Of a stretch of 64,000 nt of DNA, positions 52,955 to 62,660 are shown one piece after another; the first letter of the stretch is position 1; every line of letters starts with the position of its first letter. Under the pieces are notes generated by a model. The model was not told the DNA's origin. It made no database searches and saw nothing but the letters and a program-made list of their open reading frames with translations. A program made the position numbers and the translations under genes. This DNA comes from Cloacimonetes bacterium UBA5210 (lineage in GTDB: Bacteria; Cloacimonadota; Cloacimonadia; Cloacimonadales; Cloacimonadaceae), in assembly GCA_002412625.1 (NCBI GenBank), contig DHVK01000014.1, forward strand, positions 1 through 64,000, read 5' to 3'.

Positions 52955-54945
52955 TCGGTTTCCTCCAGCATGGTTAGCAGTTCGTCTTCGCTGATGACAC
53001 TGATTCCGGGGATCTTCTCCGCTTTGCTCAGTTTAGAGCCGGGCTTTTCGCCCACTACCAGATAGTCCAGCGCTTTGGATACTCCGCTCAGGATCTTGCC
53101 GCCATGGTCTTGAATGAGGCTCTCCATTTCCTTGCGCCCGTAGTGATGTAAAGTTCCGGTGATCAGAAAGCTCTTGCCTTCCAGCAGCTTGGTCTGCGAG
53201 CTGGAACGATAGATCATGCAAAGCCCCAGCTCATGCAACTGGCGAATCAGCTCTGCGTTCTTGGGGTTGTCGAAGTACTCGCGGATGGCTCTGGCGATCT
53301 TTTCGCCCACTTCGGGAACGGCGCCGAGCTCTTCGGGATCTGCTTGTTGCAGGTTTTCCATAGAGCCGAAATGTATTGCCAGATTGCGCGCGGTGACCGC
53401 ACCTACATGGCGGATGCCGAGGGCAAAGAGCACCCGGTCAAAATTCTGCTGTTTGCTGTTTTCAATGGCTTCACGCAGTTTGTTTGCGCTCCGTTCGCCC
53501 ATGCGTTCCATTGCTGCCACCCGGTCAAAATCTATACGGAAAATATCTTCAATGCTGGCAATGATACCTTCCTCCAGAAACCGCGACACCAGGGAAGAGC
53601 CCAAACCCAGGATGTCCATCGCCTCACGCCCGGCAAAGTGTTCGATGCTACGTGCCAGTTGCGCGGGGCAATCCGCAGAAGTGCAATACTCTATGGCTGC
53701 CTCTGCTTCTCGTGACAGCGGGCTGTGGCACACGGGGCAGATAGCGGGCAGATCGATATCACGCGCATCTTGGGCGCGCTTAGCGGTGTTTACTGCCAAG
53801 ATCTTGGGGATGATCTCTCCGCTCTTGACGAGGCGCACCGTATCTCCTTGGTGCAGGTCCAGGCGGCGGATCTCGTCAAAATTGTGCAAAGTGCTGCGCG
53901 AGACTGTGGTGCCGGAGATATAAACCGGTTCCAGGATTGCCACCGGAGTGATAGCGCCGGTTCTGCCCACCTGAAATTCCACCTTCTGCAGGGTGGTCTC
54001 CTTTTCTTCCGGTTTGAACTTGTAGGCGATCGCCCATTTGGGGCTTTTGGCGGTGAAACCGAGGCGTTTCTGCAAGGCTAAGTCGTTGATCTTCACTACC
54101 ACGCCATCAATATCATATTCCAGATTGCCGCGTTCCACATCCATGGCGAGGCAAAATTCTTCCAGAGCATCATGATCGGTGCAGACGCGGTACTTCTCAG
54201 CCACAGGGAAGCCCATGTCCTTCAGGCCGCAAAGCAATTCGCTCTGGCTGCCAAAGGGGGCTTCCGGGGCCACATGTCCGATTGTGTAGAAAAGTGCGCG
54301 TAGCGGGCGTTTGGCAAGCAGTTCCCGGTCTTTTAGCTTGATGGAACCCGCGGCAGCGTTGCGGGGGTTGGCAAAGGTTTTTTCTCCGGCTTCCCGGCGT
54401 TCCTCGTTCATCTTCAGGAAACTTTGGATGGGAAAGTAGATCTCGCCACGGATCTCGATCTCGCCCAAGAAGTCTATCCGGGTGGGAATATCCGGCAGCG
54501 TAAGGAAATTGGCAGTTACATCCTCGCCTTCCACTCCGTCTCCGCGGGTAGTGGCATAGCGCAATCGACCTTCCTGAAAGAAGAGATTGATGCCAAAGCC
54601 GTCGATCTTCAGCTCCGCGCATAGCGGTGGGCGGCTACCCAAGTCCTGGGCTATCTTATCCCACCACGCCATCAGCTCTGGCAGCGAATACGCGTTGTCC
54701 AGGCTGATCATCCGCTGTTTGTGGGGGATGGTCTTCGCTCCAAGGGAAAGGTCGTTGCCCACATGGTCTGTGCTCTGATCCGCAAATTGCGGAAAGGCTG
54801 CCAGCAGTTCTTTAAGTTCCTGCGCCAGCATGTCGTACTCAAAATCGCTGATCTCGGGGTCCGAGAGCTGATAGTAGAGGCGGTTGTGCCGCTCGATCTC
54901 TGCCTTCAGGGTTTTTACGCGTTGCTCGGCTTGTTTACTGTTCAT
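52951..54945 (-). CDS. ligA: NAD-dependent DNA ligase LigA
   Basis: Seals nicks during replication and repair. The 664-aa enzyme has the NAD-binding domain Ia (YYQLSDPEISDFEYDML), the adenylated Lys113 in ELKIDGFGI, the OB fold, the Cys4 zinc finger (CPVCHSP ... YCTSADCPAQ), HhH repeats and a C-terminal BRCT domain (GKSFLITGTLHHYGRKEM). Normal length and no missing domain. It overlaps both lptF and the nitrilase-family gene by 4 nt. Confidence 0.96.
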   Translation of the reverse strand: MNSKQAEQRVKTLKAEIERHNRLYYQLSDPEISDFEYDMLAQELKELLAAFPQFADQSTDHVGNDLSLGAKTIPHKQRMISLDNAYSLPELMAWWDKIAQDLGSRPPLCAELKIDGFGINLFFQEGRLRYATTRGDGVEGEDVTANFLTLPDIPTRIDFLGEIEIRGEIYFPIQSFLKMNEERREAGEKTFANPRNAAAGSIKLKDRELLAKRPLRALFYTIGHVAPEAPFGSQSELLCGLKDMGFPVAEKYRVCTDHDALEEFCLAMDVERGNLEYDIDGVVVKINDLALQKRLGFTAKSPKWAIAYKFKPEEKETTLQKVEFQVGRTGAITPVAILEPVYISGTTVSRSTLHNFDEIRRLDLHQGDTVRLVKSGEIIPKILAVNTAKRAQDARDIDLPAICPVCHSPLSREAEAAIEYCTSADCPAQLARSIEHFAGREAMDILGLGSSLVSRFLEEGIIASIEDIFRIDFDRVAAMERMGERSANKLREAIENSKQQNFDRVLFALGIRHVGAVTARNLAIHFGSMENLQQADPEELGAVPEVGEKIARAIREYFDNPKNAELIRQLHELGLCMIYRSSSQTKLLEGKSFLITGTLHHYGRKEMESLIQDHGGKILSGVSKALDYLVVGEKPGSKLSKAEKIPGISVISEDELLTMLEETE

Positions 54946-55742
54946 GACAAAGAATACATCGCGGGGCGGCGATCCCCGAAAGCGTTATTATGTTCGGTTA
55001 CTTGTTTATTCAGCGCCAGGCCGGCATCGATCTGCACGCTGTAAACTGCTTCTTCGTCGTCGTTCATGCGGATCAGGATCTCACCTTTGGTGCCCAGGAT
55101 CTGGCTGCCGCCGGTGAAGTATTCACTCAAGTCCCCGTTGATCTCTGTCCCGGTGCGGTTCGCGGTGATGGAGAACACCCGGTTTTCCAACGAGCGGGTC
55201 TTCATTGCTTCCTGACACCAGGGCAGCACCAGATTCGAGGGATGACAGATGATCTGAGCCCCACTCAGGGCAAGGCTGCGAGCGGATTCCGGGAATTGCC
55301 AATCGAAGCAGACCATCATCCCGATCTTCACTTTGTGCTTTGCTTCACACACAAAAAAGGCTTTATCCCCGGGGCTGAAAAACAGCTTCTCACGGTAGAA
55401 GAGGTGGATCTTGCGATAGATGTGGAATGTGCCATCGGGGTTTATCAAAGCACTGCTGTTGTAGAACAAGTCCCCTTCGCGTTCCGCAAATCCATAGCAG
55501 ATGCTGGCATCCACTTCCCGGGCAAGCGCCTTGAACCCGTTGAAAGTTTCGCCATCAGGGATGCTTTCTGCCACTTGTGCCACTTCGTCTTTGCTGCCAA
55601 ACACATAACCGCTGAGGGCAAGCTCCGGAAGTACAATCAGATCGCTCTTCGTTTGCCGGATCATCTCGCGCACTTTGCTGAAGTTCGCTGCGGGCTTCAG
55701 AAATTCCGGTTGGAACTGCAATACCGAAACAGTGTAGTTCAT
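54942..55742 (-). CDS. Nitrilase-family carbon-nitrogen hydrolase
   Basis: A 266-aa amidase-fold enzyme with the complete triad Glu40 (VLPELALSGY), Lys111 (IYRKIHLFY) and Cys145 (GMMVCFDWQFPES). Substrates in the family include omega-amides, carbamoyl-putrescine and N-acyl amino acids; none can be picked from sequence. Position between hydF and ligA gives no metabolic clue. ATGA-type overlaps on both sides. Confidence 0.9.
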   Translation of the reverse strand: MNYTVSVLQFQPEFLKPAANFSKVREMIRQTKSDLIVLPELALSGYVFGSKDEVAQVAESIPDGETFNGFKALAREVDASICYGFAEREGDLFYNSSALINPDGTFHIYRKIHLFYREKLFFSPGDKAFFVCEAKHKVKIGMMVCFDWQFPESARSLALSGAQIICHPSNLVLPWCQEAMKTRSLENRVFSITANRTGTEINGDLSEYFTGGSQILGTKGEILIRMNDDEEAVYSVQIDAGLALNKQVTEHNNAFGDRRPAMYSLS

Positions 55743-56947
55743 GCCTTGACCCTTAAAAGCGGGGCAATAGCGCGCTCAAAGCTGCCCAGTACTTTGCAGA
55801 TAGTAAGCCCATAATTGGTGATCGGCACTCCCCGGCGGTGGCATTCCACTATTCTGCGGTTCATCTCTGCCACATTGATCATGCAAGCACCGCAATGCAC
55901 GCAGAGGGCATAGTCTTCCAGGTCATCGGGAAAGTCGTGCCCGGCATAGGTCTCGTAAATCAGCTCTTTTCCAGTGAAATTACTGATCCATTTGGGGAGC
56001 TTCACTCTGCCGATATCGTCCTTTTGCACATGATGCGAACAGGCTTCGGCGATCAAGATCTTGTCTCCGTCCTGTAGCCGGTCGATCTGTTCAATGCCGG
56101 TTAGCAAAATGTCCAGCTCGCCCTTATAACGGGCAAAAAGAATGGAGAAGGTGGTAACTTCGATCCCCTCGGGTGTTTCCCGATTCACCTGCTCAATGGC
56201 CTGAGAATCCGTGACCACAAGGTCCGGGGGATTCTTCAGCATCGCCAGTGTGTCCAGCAATTCGGTCTCCTTTATCACGATGCTGATGGCATCGTAATCC
56301 AGAATATCCCGAATGGCTTGCACCTGGGGCAAAATCAGGCGTCCCTTGGGCGCGGCGCTATCGATGGGGCAGACCAAAATGACCGTCGCTTTGGGCTTCA
56401 GCAGGTCGCCCAGGAGCACGCGGTTCTCACTCATGTGTTTGGGTGCCAAGCGGATAAGTTCGTTCTTGGCGTCCAGGATTCCGCTTTTGTCTTTGGCAGA
56501 GAGTTTCACAAAGGGGAGCTGGCGTAAGCTGCAATACTCGATGTTCTGTGGGTTCACTTCGCCCAGATCGGCTTTGTTGAACACCATCAAGAGCGGGATT
56601 TCCATTTCCTGAACTCGCGCAAGCATTTCCAGTTCGTGAGCGTCATAGGCGGAACCATCGTTCACAAAAATCACGATGTCTGCTCTGTAAAGGATTTTAC
56701 GGGTGGCAGCGACGCGCTTTTCGCCCAGCTCTCCGGCATCGTCCACACCTGCAGTATCGTAGAAGGTAACGGGTCCCAGGGGTAACAGTTCATAATGTTT
56801 ATCCACCGGATCGGTGGTGGTTCCGGGCACTTCGGAGACAATCGCAATCTCCTGGCCAACTAAAGCGTTGATCAGGCTGGATTTTCCGGCATTTCTTCTG
56901 CCCAAGAGGGCAATGATCAGTCTTTCACCACGGGGGGTAGGGCTCAT
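55739..56947 (-). CDS. hydF: [FeFe]-hydrogenase maturation GTPase HydF
   Basis: Scaffold GTPase that assembles the 2Fe subcluster of [FeFe]-hydrogenase and delivers it to HydA. The 402-aa protein has P-loop GRRNAGKS (16-23), switch PGTTTDPVDK, DTAG and NKAD motifs, a dimerisation middle domain, and the [4Fe-4S] ligands CSH (Cys303, His305) and CVHC (Cys349, Cys352). This Cys-x-His...CxxC pattern identifies HydF and distinguishes it from other TrmE-Era GTPases. HydE, HydG and hydrogenase genes are not in the window. Its presence implies anaerobic hydrogen metabolism. Confidence 0.95.
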   Translation of the reverse strand: MSPTPRGERLIIALLGRRNAGKSSLINALVGQEIAIVSEVPGTTTDPVDKHYELLPLGPVTFYDTAGVDDAGELGEKRVAATRKILYRADIVIFVNDGSAYDAHELEMLARVQEMEIPLLMVFNKADLGEVNPQNIEYCSLRQLPFVKLSAKDKSGILDAKNELIRLAPKHMSENRVLLGDLLKPKATVILVCPIDSAAPKGRLILPQVQAIRDILDYDAISIVIKETELLDTLAMLKNPPDLVVTDSQAIEQVNRETPEGIEVTTFSILFARYKGELDILLTGIEQIDRLQDGDKILIAEACSHHVQKDDIGRVKLPKWISNFTGKELIYETYAGHDFPDDLEDYALCVHCGACMINVAEMNRRIVECHRRGVPITNYGLTICKVLGSFERAIAPLLRVKA

Positions 56948-57281
56948 CTATATGCTCCATAAATACTTAGATTTCTTTTCAAGCAAGCCGGCAGGCAGAT
57001 ATCCGTCAAGTTCTTTTTGTGTTATGAATATGGCGGTGGTATATTCGATTGCCGGAATGCTCTGCACTCTTCGGCAAACTCGAAAAACCCGGTCAGACAT
57101 TCGGAATCGTAGCCTTTTCAGATGCATTTGCTACTCTTCGGAAAGCATGCAGCCTTCGTCTTGGCATCCGCTTGAGTTGAAGCTGATATCAAGCTGTCAT
57201 TCTCGCATCAGCACAGCTTGATAACGGCACAAAACTAGGCTGATTATGACCTGAGAGCTTCAGCGCAGTAGCACCATCCAC
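56948..57281. other. Intergenic stretch without recognised gene
   Basis: I see no convincing ORF, terminator or RNA gene between manA and hydF. TTGAGTTGAAGCTGATATCA followed by AGCTGTCAT near 57172-57200 recalls AAGCTGATTTCAAGCTCTCA at 4435-4455, too short a match to call a repeat. Confidence 0.4.
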
Positions 57282-58433
57282 CTACGAATCAGCCACATGC
57301 GCGGCGGCCAAGAGCAGAATTCCTTTCCCGGAAAGCCGGATATCTTGTTCAAAGGCTGGGATAATAACCGTGTCCGCTTTGCTCAGAGCCAATTCTTGGT
57401 TCTGATGAGACACCAGACAAGCTCCTTCCAGCCCCATCAGCAGGCGGGCTCCGGGTAGCCGGGGTAATGCTATGGCACCGTCAAGGTGGCAAATGCTAAG
57501 GCGGAAGTCCGGCACGGGGGCGGGGTAGTCTTGCCACATATTAGTCTGCGGGGCTATGGTCCGGATATTGGGCAGATAGGGTTCATTGCGCATCACCTTC
57601 AGCAGCTCCGGCACATCGATGTGCTTGGGGCTCAGTCCGGCGCGTAGCACGTTGTCGCTTTGCGCCATGATCTCGATGCCCGCTCCCTGCAGATAGGCGT
57701 GGACAATACCCGCTTCTAAAAAGATGGCTTCAAATGGTTTAAGCGTAATCAGATTCAGAAACAGTGGAGAGATCACACAGCGGTCTGTGGGGTTGAGTTC
57801 AATCAGCTTTTTGCACCACTCCAACTCAGATTGCCATTTGCCTGCCGGGTTGATATCCTTGATATGGTGTAGCAGCTCCGGAAGCGGTTCTTGCAACAGG
57901 ATCTCTTTGTATAGCTCAGTAAAAGTGGCAGAGCAGGGTTGTTTCGCAAAGGAATCGAAAGTCCGGAAAAACCCGGTAATCCCGAAATGGGTGAATATCT
58001 CGGCAATTTCATCGTATTCACGGAATCCGCAGAGGGCATGGAAGTCTATGAGCGCGAGCATCATTTCTGGTTTGTGATTTGCGTCTTTGTAATTGCGGTT
58101 GGGCGCATCAAGCGGGATGCCGGCAGCGTTTTCACGCGCAAAGCCTTGTTCCGCTTGAGCTTTGGAAGGGTGAACCTGGATCGAGAGCGCTTGTTCTGCG
58201 GCCAGAATCTTCAGCAGATAGGGAAAGCCGGAATCCGCTCCGCCCAGCCAATATCGCGGATCTTTGGCGATTACAAGGTCCAGGGGCTCGCCGTTTAGCA
58301 GTGAGGGCGCTTTGGGATGCGCGGAGTACCAGGCTTCGGCGATCGGGCCGGGCGCGGAGATGCCCAACAAGCCCTGGATAAAACTATGTGAACCCCAAGC
58401 ATAGGCTTGAAGAACGGGTTGCAGGATGTTCAT
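57282..58433 (-). CDS. manA: Mannose-6-phosphate isomerase (class I)
   Basis: Zinc isomerase interconverting fructose-6-P and mannose-6-P for GDP-mannose and surface polysaccharide. The 383-aa protein has the zinc-site Gln and His of LSIQVHPSKAQAEQGF, the Glu in HKPEMMLAL, and the signature VHAYLQGAGIEIMAQSDN followed by VLRAGLSPKHIDVPELL. Length is normal. It begins 9 nt after the MBOAT gene, so mannose supply and polymer acylation may be co-expressed. Confidence 0.93.
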   Translation of the reverse strand: MNILQPVLQAYAWGSHSFIQGLLGISAPGPIAEAWYSAHPKAPSLLNGEPLDLVIAKDPRYWLGGADSGFPYLLKILAAEQALSIQVHPSKAQAEQGFARENAAGIPLDAPNRNYKDANHKPEMMLALIDFHALCGFREYDEIAEIFTHFGITGFFRTFDSFAKQPCSATFTELYKEILLQEPLPELLHHIKDINPAGKWQSELEWCKKLIELNPTDRCVISPLFLNLITLKPFEAIFLEAGIVHAYLQGAGIEIMAQSDNVLRAGLSPKHIDVPELLKVMRNEPYLPNIRTIAPQTNMWQDYPAPVPDFRLSICHLDGAIALPRLPGARLLMGLEGACLVSHQNQELALSKADTVIIPAFEQDIRLSGKGILLLAAAHVADS

Positions 58434-58442
58434 CGCTTGCTC

Positions 58443-59906
58443 CTAAAACTGGAAATAGATAAAGGGTTGAATGTCCGCGCTGTGGGCCTGGAACAGGATC
58501 CAGATCACCAATGCCAGCGCCAGGGATTGAAGCGGCAAGGGCAGCTTTTGCAGGAAGTCCTGATAACGTTTCTCCCAACTATCGGGTTGCCAATGGGTGA
58601 GGAAGCCCAGCACGATCAGAAATGCGACAACATTATATTCCGCAAGCCATTGCGAAAACAGTCCGGCATTGAAAGAAGAGCTGATGCGTCCGATGATTTC
58701 CCAAGAATTGGCAAAGCTGCGACTGCGGAAAAAGATCCAGCTGAAACAGACGAAGTGGAAGGTGATGATGACGCTGAAGAATTTCACCACTTTATATTGC
58801 GCAAAACGGGTATTGAGCCAGAGTTTGTCCAGCACCAGCGCCGCGCCGTGCAGACCACCCCAGAACACAAAATTCCAGCTCGCGCCGTGCCAGAGGCCGC
58901 CCAGCAGCATGGTTGCCATTAGATTCAGGTGTTGCCGGGCTTTGCCCAAACGGTTTCCGCCCAGCGGGATATAGAGGTAATCCCGCAGCCAGGTAGAGAG
59001 CGAGATATGCCAGCGGCGCCAGAAATCGGTGATACTGGTGGCTTTGTAGGGGCTGTTGAAGTTGATCGGCAGATTGAAGCCCATCAATGCCGCCAAGCCG
59101 ATCGCGATATCCGAGTAACCGCTGAAATCGCAGTATATCTGCAGGGCGTAAGCATATACGCCAAAGAGGTTTTCCATCCCGGAAAAGAGGGATGGGTTGT
59201 CAAAGATCCTATCCACAAAATTGATCGAAAGATAGTCCGCGATCACCCCTTTCTTCAGCAAACCGGCAAAGATGAGCACCAAGGCGCGGGAGATTGTTTC
59301 GTTATCCAGATGCAGCTTTTTGTGGATTTGGGGGATGAAGTAGCTGGCGCGCACGATGGGGCCTGCCACCAGTTGCGGGAAGAAAGAGACGAAGAAGGCG
59401 AAATCCTTGAAACTATGGATCGGCTCCAGCTTGCCATAATAGATATCCAGGGTGTAGCTCCAAGTCTGGAAGGTGAAGAAGCTAATGCCCACGGGAAGAA
59501 TGATATCCATGGCGGGAAGGGCACCCCCGGAGAGCTGATTGATGGTCTCAAGAATGAAGTTTGTGTATTTGAAGTAGCCCAGGCTGCCCAGATTCCAGAA
59601 CAGGCTAAGCAGCAGCCAACCGCGTTTGCCCTTGCGGCTATGGCTATTGAAGATCGCCCTGCCCAGAGCGAAATTGATCGCCGCCGTGACCAGCAGCAGG
59701 ATTACAAAGAGACCGCTGGTCTTGAAATAGAAATAGAGCGAAACCAGCAGCAGATACCAGGTTCGGCTTTTGGCGCAGCCCGCCACGAGCGGGTAAAACA
59801 ACATGATCGCGATGAAAAAGAAGAGGAAGAAGCTGCTGCTGAAGAGCAAGGGGTTGGCAGGATCATAGTTCAGAGCCGGTAGGATGTTTGCCAGAATGTG
59901 CCGCAC
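58443..59906 (-). CDS. MBOAT-family O-acyltransferase (AlgI-like)
   Basis: A 487-aa polytopic membrane enzyme of the AlgI/DltB group. Signature stretches are LPVGISFFTFQTWSYTLDIY, VAGPIVRASYF, FSGYSDIAIGLA, NFNSPYKATSITDFWRRWHI and LLGGLWHGASWNFVFWGGLH, which contains the catalytic His. It moves acyl groups across the membrane to a periplasmic acceptor that modifies exopolysaccharide or LPS. The next two genes encode membrane-anchored SGNH hydrolases, the usual partners. Confidence 0.93.
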   Translation of the reverse strand: MRHILANILPALNYDPANPLLFSSSFFLFFFIAIMLFYPLVAGCAKSRTWYLLLVSLYFYFKTSGLFVILLLVTAAINFALGRAIFNSHSRKGKRGWLLLSLFWNLGSLGYFKYTNFILETINQLSGGALPAMDIILPVGISFFTFQTWSYTLDIYYGKLEPIHSFKDFAFFVSFFPQLVAGPIVRASYFIPQIHKKLHLDNETISRALVLIFAGLLKKGVIADYLSINFVDRIFDNPSLFSGMENLFGVYAYALQIYCDFSGYSDIAIGLAALMGFNLPINFNSPYKATSITDFWRRWHISLSTWLRDYLYIPLGGNRLGKARQHLNLMATMLLGGLWHGASWNFVFWGGLHGAALVLDKLWLNTRFAQYKVVKFFSVIITFHFVCFSWIFFRSRSFANSWEIIGRISSSFNAGLFSQWLAEYNVVAFLIVLGFLTHWQPDSWEKRYQDFLQKLPLPLQSLALALVIWILFQAHSADIQPFIYFQF

Positions 59907-61192
59907 TATTTGTCCCTCGTTTCGCTGAAAGTCTTGTAGCCCTTGATCATAGCCTGATACAGCAAGTGTCCTTGCAGCATGTAGCCTTTGGGTGTGAAAT
60001 GCAGGTGATCTTTCGCCGCCATAGAGTTAGCCCGCCATTTAGCAACGCTGGAATTTCCCCCCATCACTTCTTGCAAGTCCCATACCGCATAGTTGTTGGC
60101 GCGCGCGTAATCGGAGATGATCTTGCCTACGGCGGTGATATCTTTGTTTGCCTTGCCGTTCTTGCGGGAATCCGGGGGCAGGGTGAAAAGCACGGGCACA
60201 TCAGGATGTTCAAGAGTCAGATTGGCCATAAAGCTTTGCAGGTTCTTGCGCATCACTTCTGCCCGAAACGTACCCTGCGCATCGTTTGTGCCCAGGGAGA
60301 CAATCAGCAGATCCGGCTTCAGGAGCGCAATCTGGCTAAACATCTCCCGGGAGTCTGCCAGATTGTAGAATCCGGCGCCATTAACGCCCATCGAGTGGTA
60401 CAACAAACCGGCTTCTTCCCGTTCCAGGCTGATGCCATAGAGCTCTTTCAAACTGGCGGGAAGCGCGATGACGGCGGAATTTGCCGCTTCTTCATAACTG
60501 AGGTGATGGATGGAGTAATCGCCGATTTCAGCCCTATCCAGGTGCTTGATCCCCGGCTGCTTGTCAAAAGCCAGGTTGGCGCTCCGATCGGCATAGACTA
60601 AGGCTTGATCGAAGGTGCAATCGATCTTGAAGAACGAATTTGTCTTAATCCTCAGCTCGCTCTCGCCCTGATTTGCCAGGGTGAAGCCTCCCATACTGCG
60701 GGGTTTATCGATGCGCCCGAAGCGTGTATCGGAAGAAATCTGATAGTCATCCGGTTGATTGGTCTTTGCCAGTTTGTTCGGAAAGATCAACCCGCGTCCG
60801 GCGTTTCCAAAGTACTTCTGCAAAGCGCTGCGCGCGGTTCCGCTGAAGTATCCGCTTTGCACGTGGGAATCTCCGATTTGGTAGATTACTACCTCATCCC
60901 GGAGCCCGTTGCGGAGCTGCAGAAGCTTTAGATAAAAGGGTTCCAAAGCATCCTGATTGTTTTGGATTTCGTTCTTGGCGGGGTCGATGAAGCTATAGTT
61001 CTTCAGGTACGCATCACTATCCAGCAGCAAATAGTAGCTCTGGATAAATTCCTCCAGAGAGTTCAGATCTTCCGGGTATTCTTCCTCGCTGAAGAGCTCC
61101 GCATCCGGTACGTATCCGGATTTGGCGAAGATCAGCAAAAACACTGAACTGAACAGCATCAGCAGGATCAGGAGAAGTTCCCGGCGCTTCAC
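59906..61192 (-). CDS. Membrane-anchored SGNH/GDSL hydrolase, acylation partner 1
   Basis: A 428-aa protein with one N-terminal helix (ELLLILLMLFSSVFLLIF) and an exported SGNH domain: IYQIGDSHVQSGYF (Ser block I), VSLGTNDAQG (block III, Gly/Asn) and AAKDHLHFTPKGYML (block V, Asp-x-x-His). Such AlgJ/AlgX/PatB-like proteins transfer acetyl groups in the periplasm. It shares base 59906 with the MBOAT gene and overlaps the next SGNH gene by 4 nt. Confidence 0.87.
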   Translation of the reverse strand: MKRRELLLILLMLFSSVFLLIFAKSGYVPDAELFSEEEYPEDLNSLEEFIQSYYLLLDSDAYLKNYSFIDPAKNEIQNNQDALEPFYLKLLQLRNGLRDEVVIYQIGDSHVQSGYFSGTARSALQKYFGNAGRGLIFPNKLAKTNQPDDYQISSDTRFGRIDKPRSMGGFTLANQGESELRIKTNSFFKIDCTFDQALVYADRSANLAFDKQPGIKHLDRAEIGDYSIHHLSYEEAANSAVIALPASLKELYGISLEREEAGLLYHSMGVNGAGFYNLADSREMFSQIALLKPDLLIVSLGTNDAQGTFRAEVMRKNLQSFMANLTLEHPDVPVLFTLPPDSRKNGKANKDITAVGKIISDYARANNYAVWDLQEVMGGNSSVAKWRANSMAAKDHLHFTPKGYMLQGHLLYQAMIKGYKTFSETRDK

Positions 61193-62631
61193 GCATCTCC
61201 CTGCAGGAATTTGAGCAGCATCTCGGCTATCCTGTCCGCGCCACGGCGGGTGAAGTGGGTATAATCCTTGCCGGCAAGCGGCGGGTTCTGGTTTGCAAAA
61301 CCCAACATGGAGTTGTATCCGCCCATCGCTTCATAGAGGTTCCAGAAAGCGCAGCCGGTTTCCGCCGCGACTTCGCTCTGGGCCTTTACCAGGAGCGGGA
61401 TATCCGGTGAAGTCTTATATGCCGTGCCATCCCGGACGCTGCGGTCTTGCACGCTGACCAGCAGGATGGGGACGTCGCCCATTGCTTCCTGGAGGTGCGT
61501 GATGGTTCTGTGCATGGCTAGTTTATAGTTATCGTAGTTTTGGTTTTTGGGGTTGGAGATATTGCCGCCATATTGCAGGATAACCAAGTCGTAAGCCAGC
61601 CTCTTCTGAAACGCTTGCAGGGTTTCTTCGTGCATGCGTTGGAAGTATAAGCCAGAATATCCGCGGATGGGGAAGTTGTCCACATAGACTCCGGTCTGAG
61701 CATCAAACGAGAGTCCATATATGCGGACGGCTTTGCGGGCGGGAAACTCCAGCCTGATCGTCTTAACCGGGTTTTGCGGGCTAATGTCTGTCTGTTGCAG
61801 GTCTTCACCGCTATGCAGCCACATGGTGATGGGTGCTGCCGCGTCATAGCTGATCCGCACAAAGCTGCTATCCGGGGCATGGCTGTAAAACAGGCGGATG
61901 TTCGTGAAATCGGCTGCTCCGCCGGCGACATCCATCGCTTTATACTCCACCCAAGGGTCATAATCCACATAGTATCTGGCAGTTTCGGTCTTGGGCTGCT
62001 CGGGCGGGCTGGTGGCGGTGCTATCTGCCACAAACAGGGTATCCTGAGGCGAGGTTTCAATCGCTCTCTGGGCTGTGTAGAATGGCCGGGGGATGAAGGT
62101 GTAGCCGGTGATGCCCAAAGATATATCGTAGTGATCCCGGCTCATGAAGGAGATCGTCTCCCAATTTCTGGAAAAGCTGTGGCGGATAGTCTGGCGGAAC
62201 CCGGAGACAATGGAGGTGATGGGCATCATGCCCACGCCCTTGCCCCCATAAACGCTTTGCAGAGCTTGTCTGAGCGGTGCCGTGATGAGGTCGCCTTCGA
62301 TGATGGAATCGCTGAAATAGGCAATCCGGACTTGCTTGTCTTTCCTGGCGAAGACAGGGCGTTCAAAGAGCGCTTCTTTGCCGGGCAGGGCACTCAAAGA
62401 GCCGATCTTCTTCAAAAAAGGCTCTAGTTCATCCTGCGCGTGATCCACTGTCTCCAGCTGCACGGCGGCAGAATCCACTGTAGCGCCAGGGGATTGGAGC
62501 TTCTCGAACCATTGCATCTTGCGGATGCTGAAGACATCGTTGTTCCAGGCGGGTATGGCCCAAGCCAGGATTCCCGTAAAAACCGCCGCCAACAGGACGA
62601 GGGCGGCGGGTTTGAAAAAGTCTTTATTCAT
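61189..62631 (-). CDS. Membrane-anchored SGNH/GDSL hydrolase, acylation partner 2
   Basis: A 480-aa protein with an N-terminal helix (FFKPAALVLLAAVFTGILAW) and an SGNH fold with large insert: IAYFSDSIIEGDLI (block I, Ser), QYGGNISNPKNQNYDN (block III) and KDYTHFTRRGADRIAEML (block V). The block I Asp-Ser pair replaces the more usual GDS, but the catalytic Ser is present. It is a diverged paralogue of the downstream SGNH protein. Two such partners with one MBOAT suggest two acceptor steps or sites. Confidence 0.83.
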   Translation of the reverse strand: MNKDFFKPAALVLLAAVFTGILAWAIPAWNNDVFSIRKMQWFEKLQSPGATVDSAAVQLETVDHAQDELEPFLKKIGSLSALPGKEALFERPVFARKDKQVRIAYFSDSIIEGDLITAPLRQALQSVYGGKGVGMMPITSIVSGFRQTIRHSFSRNWETISFMSRDHYDISLGITGYTFIPRPFYTAQRAIETSPQDTLFVADSTATSPPEQPKTETARYYVDYDPWVEYKAMDVAGGAADFTNIRLFYSHAPDSSFVRISYDAAAPITMWLHSGEDLQQTDISPQNPVKTIRLEFPARKAVRIYGLSFDAQTGVYVDNFPIRGYSGLYFQRMHEETLQAFQKRLAYDLVILQYGGNISNPKNQNYDNYKLAMHRTITHLQEAMGDVPILLVSVQDRSVRDGTAYKTSPDIPLLVKAQSEVAAETGCAFWNLYEAMGGYNSMLGFANQNPPLAGKDYTHFTRRGADRIAEMLLKFLQGDA

Positions 62632-62660
62632 TTAGTCTTTATTCAATTCCTTTCAATGTA

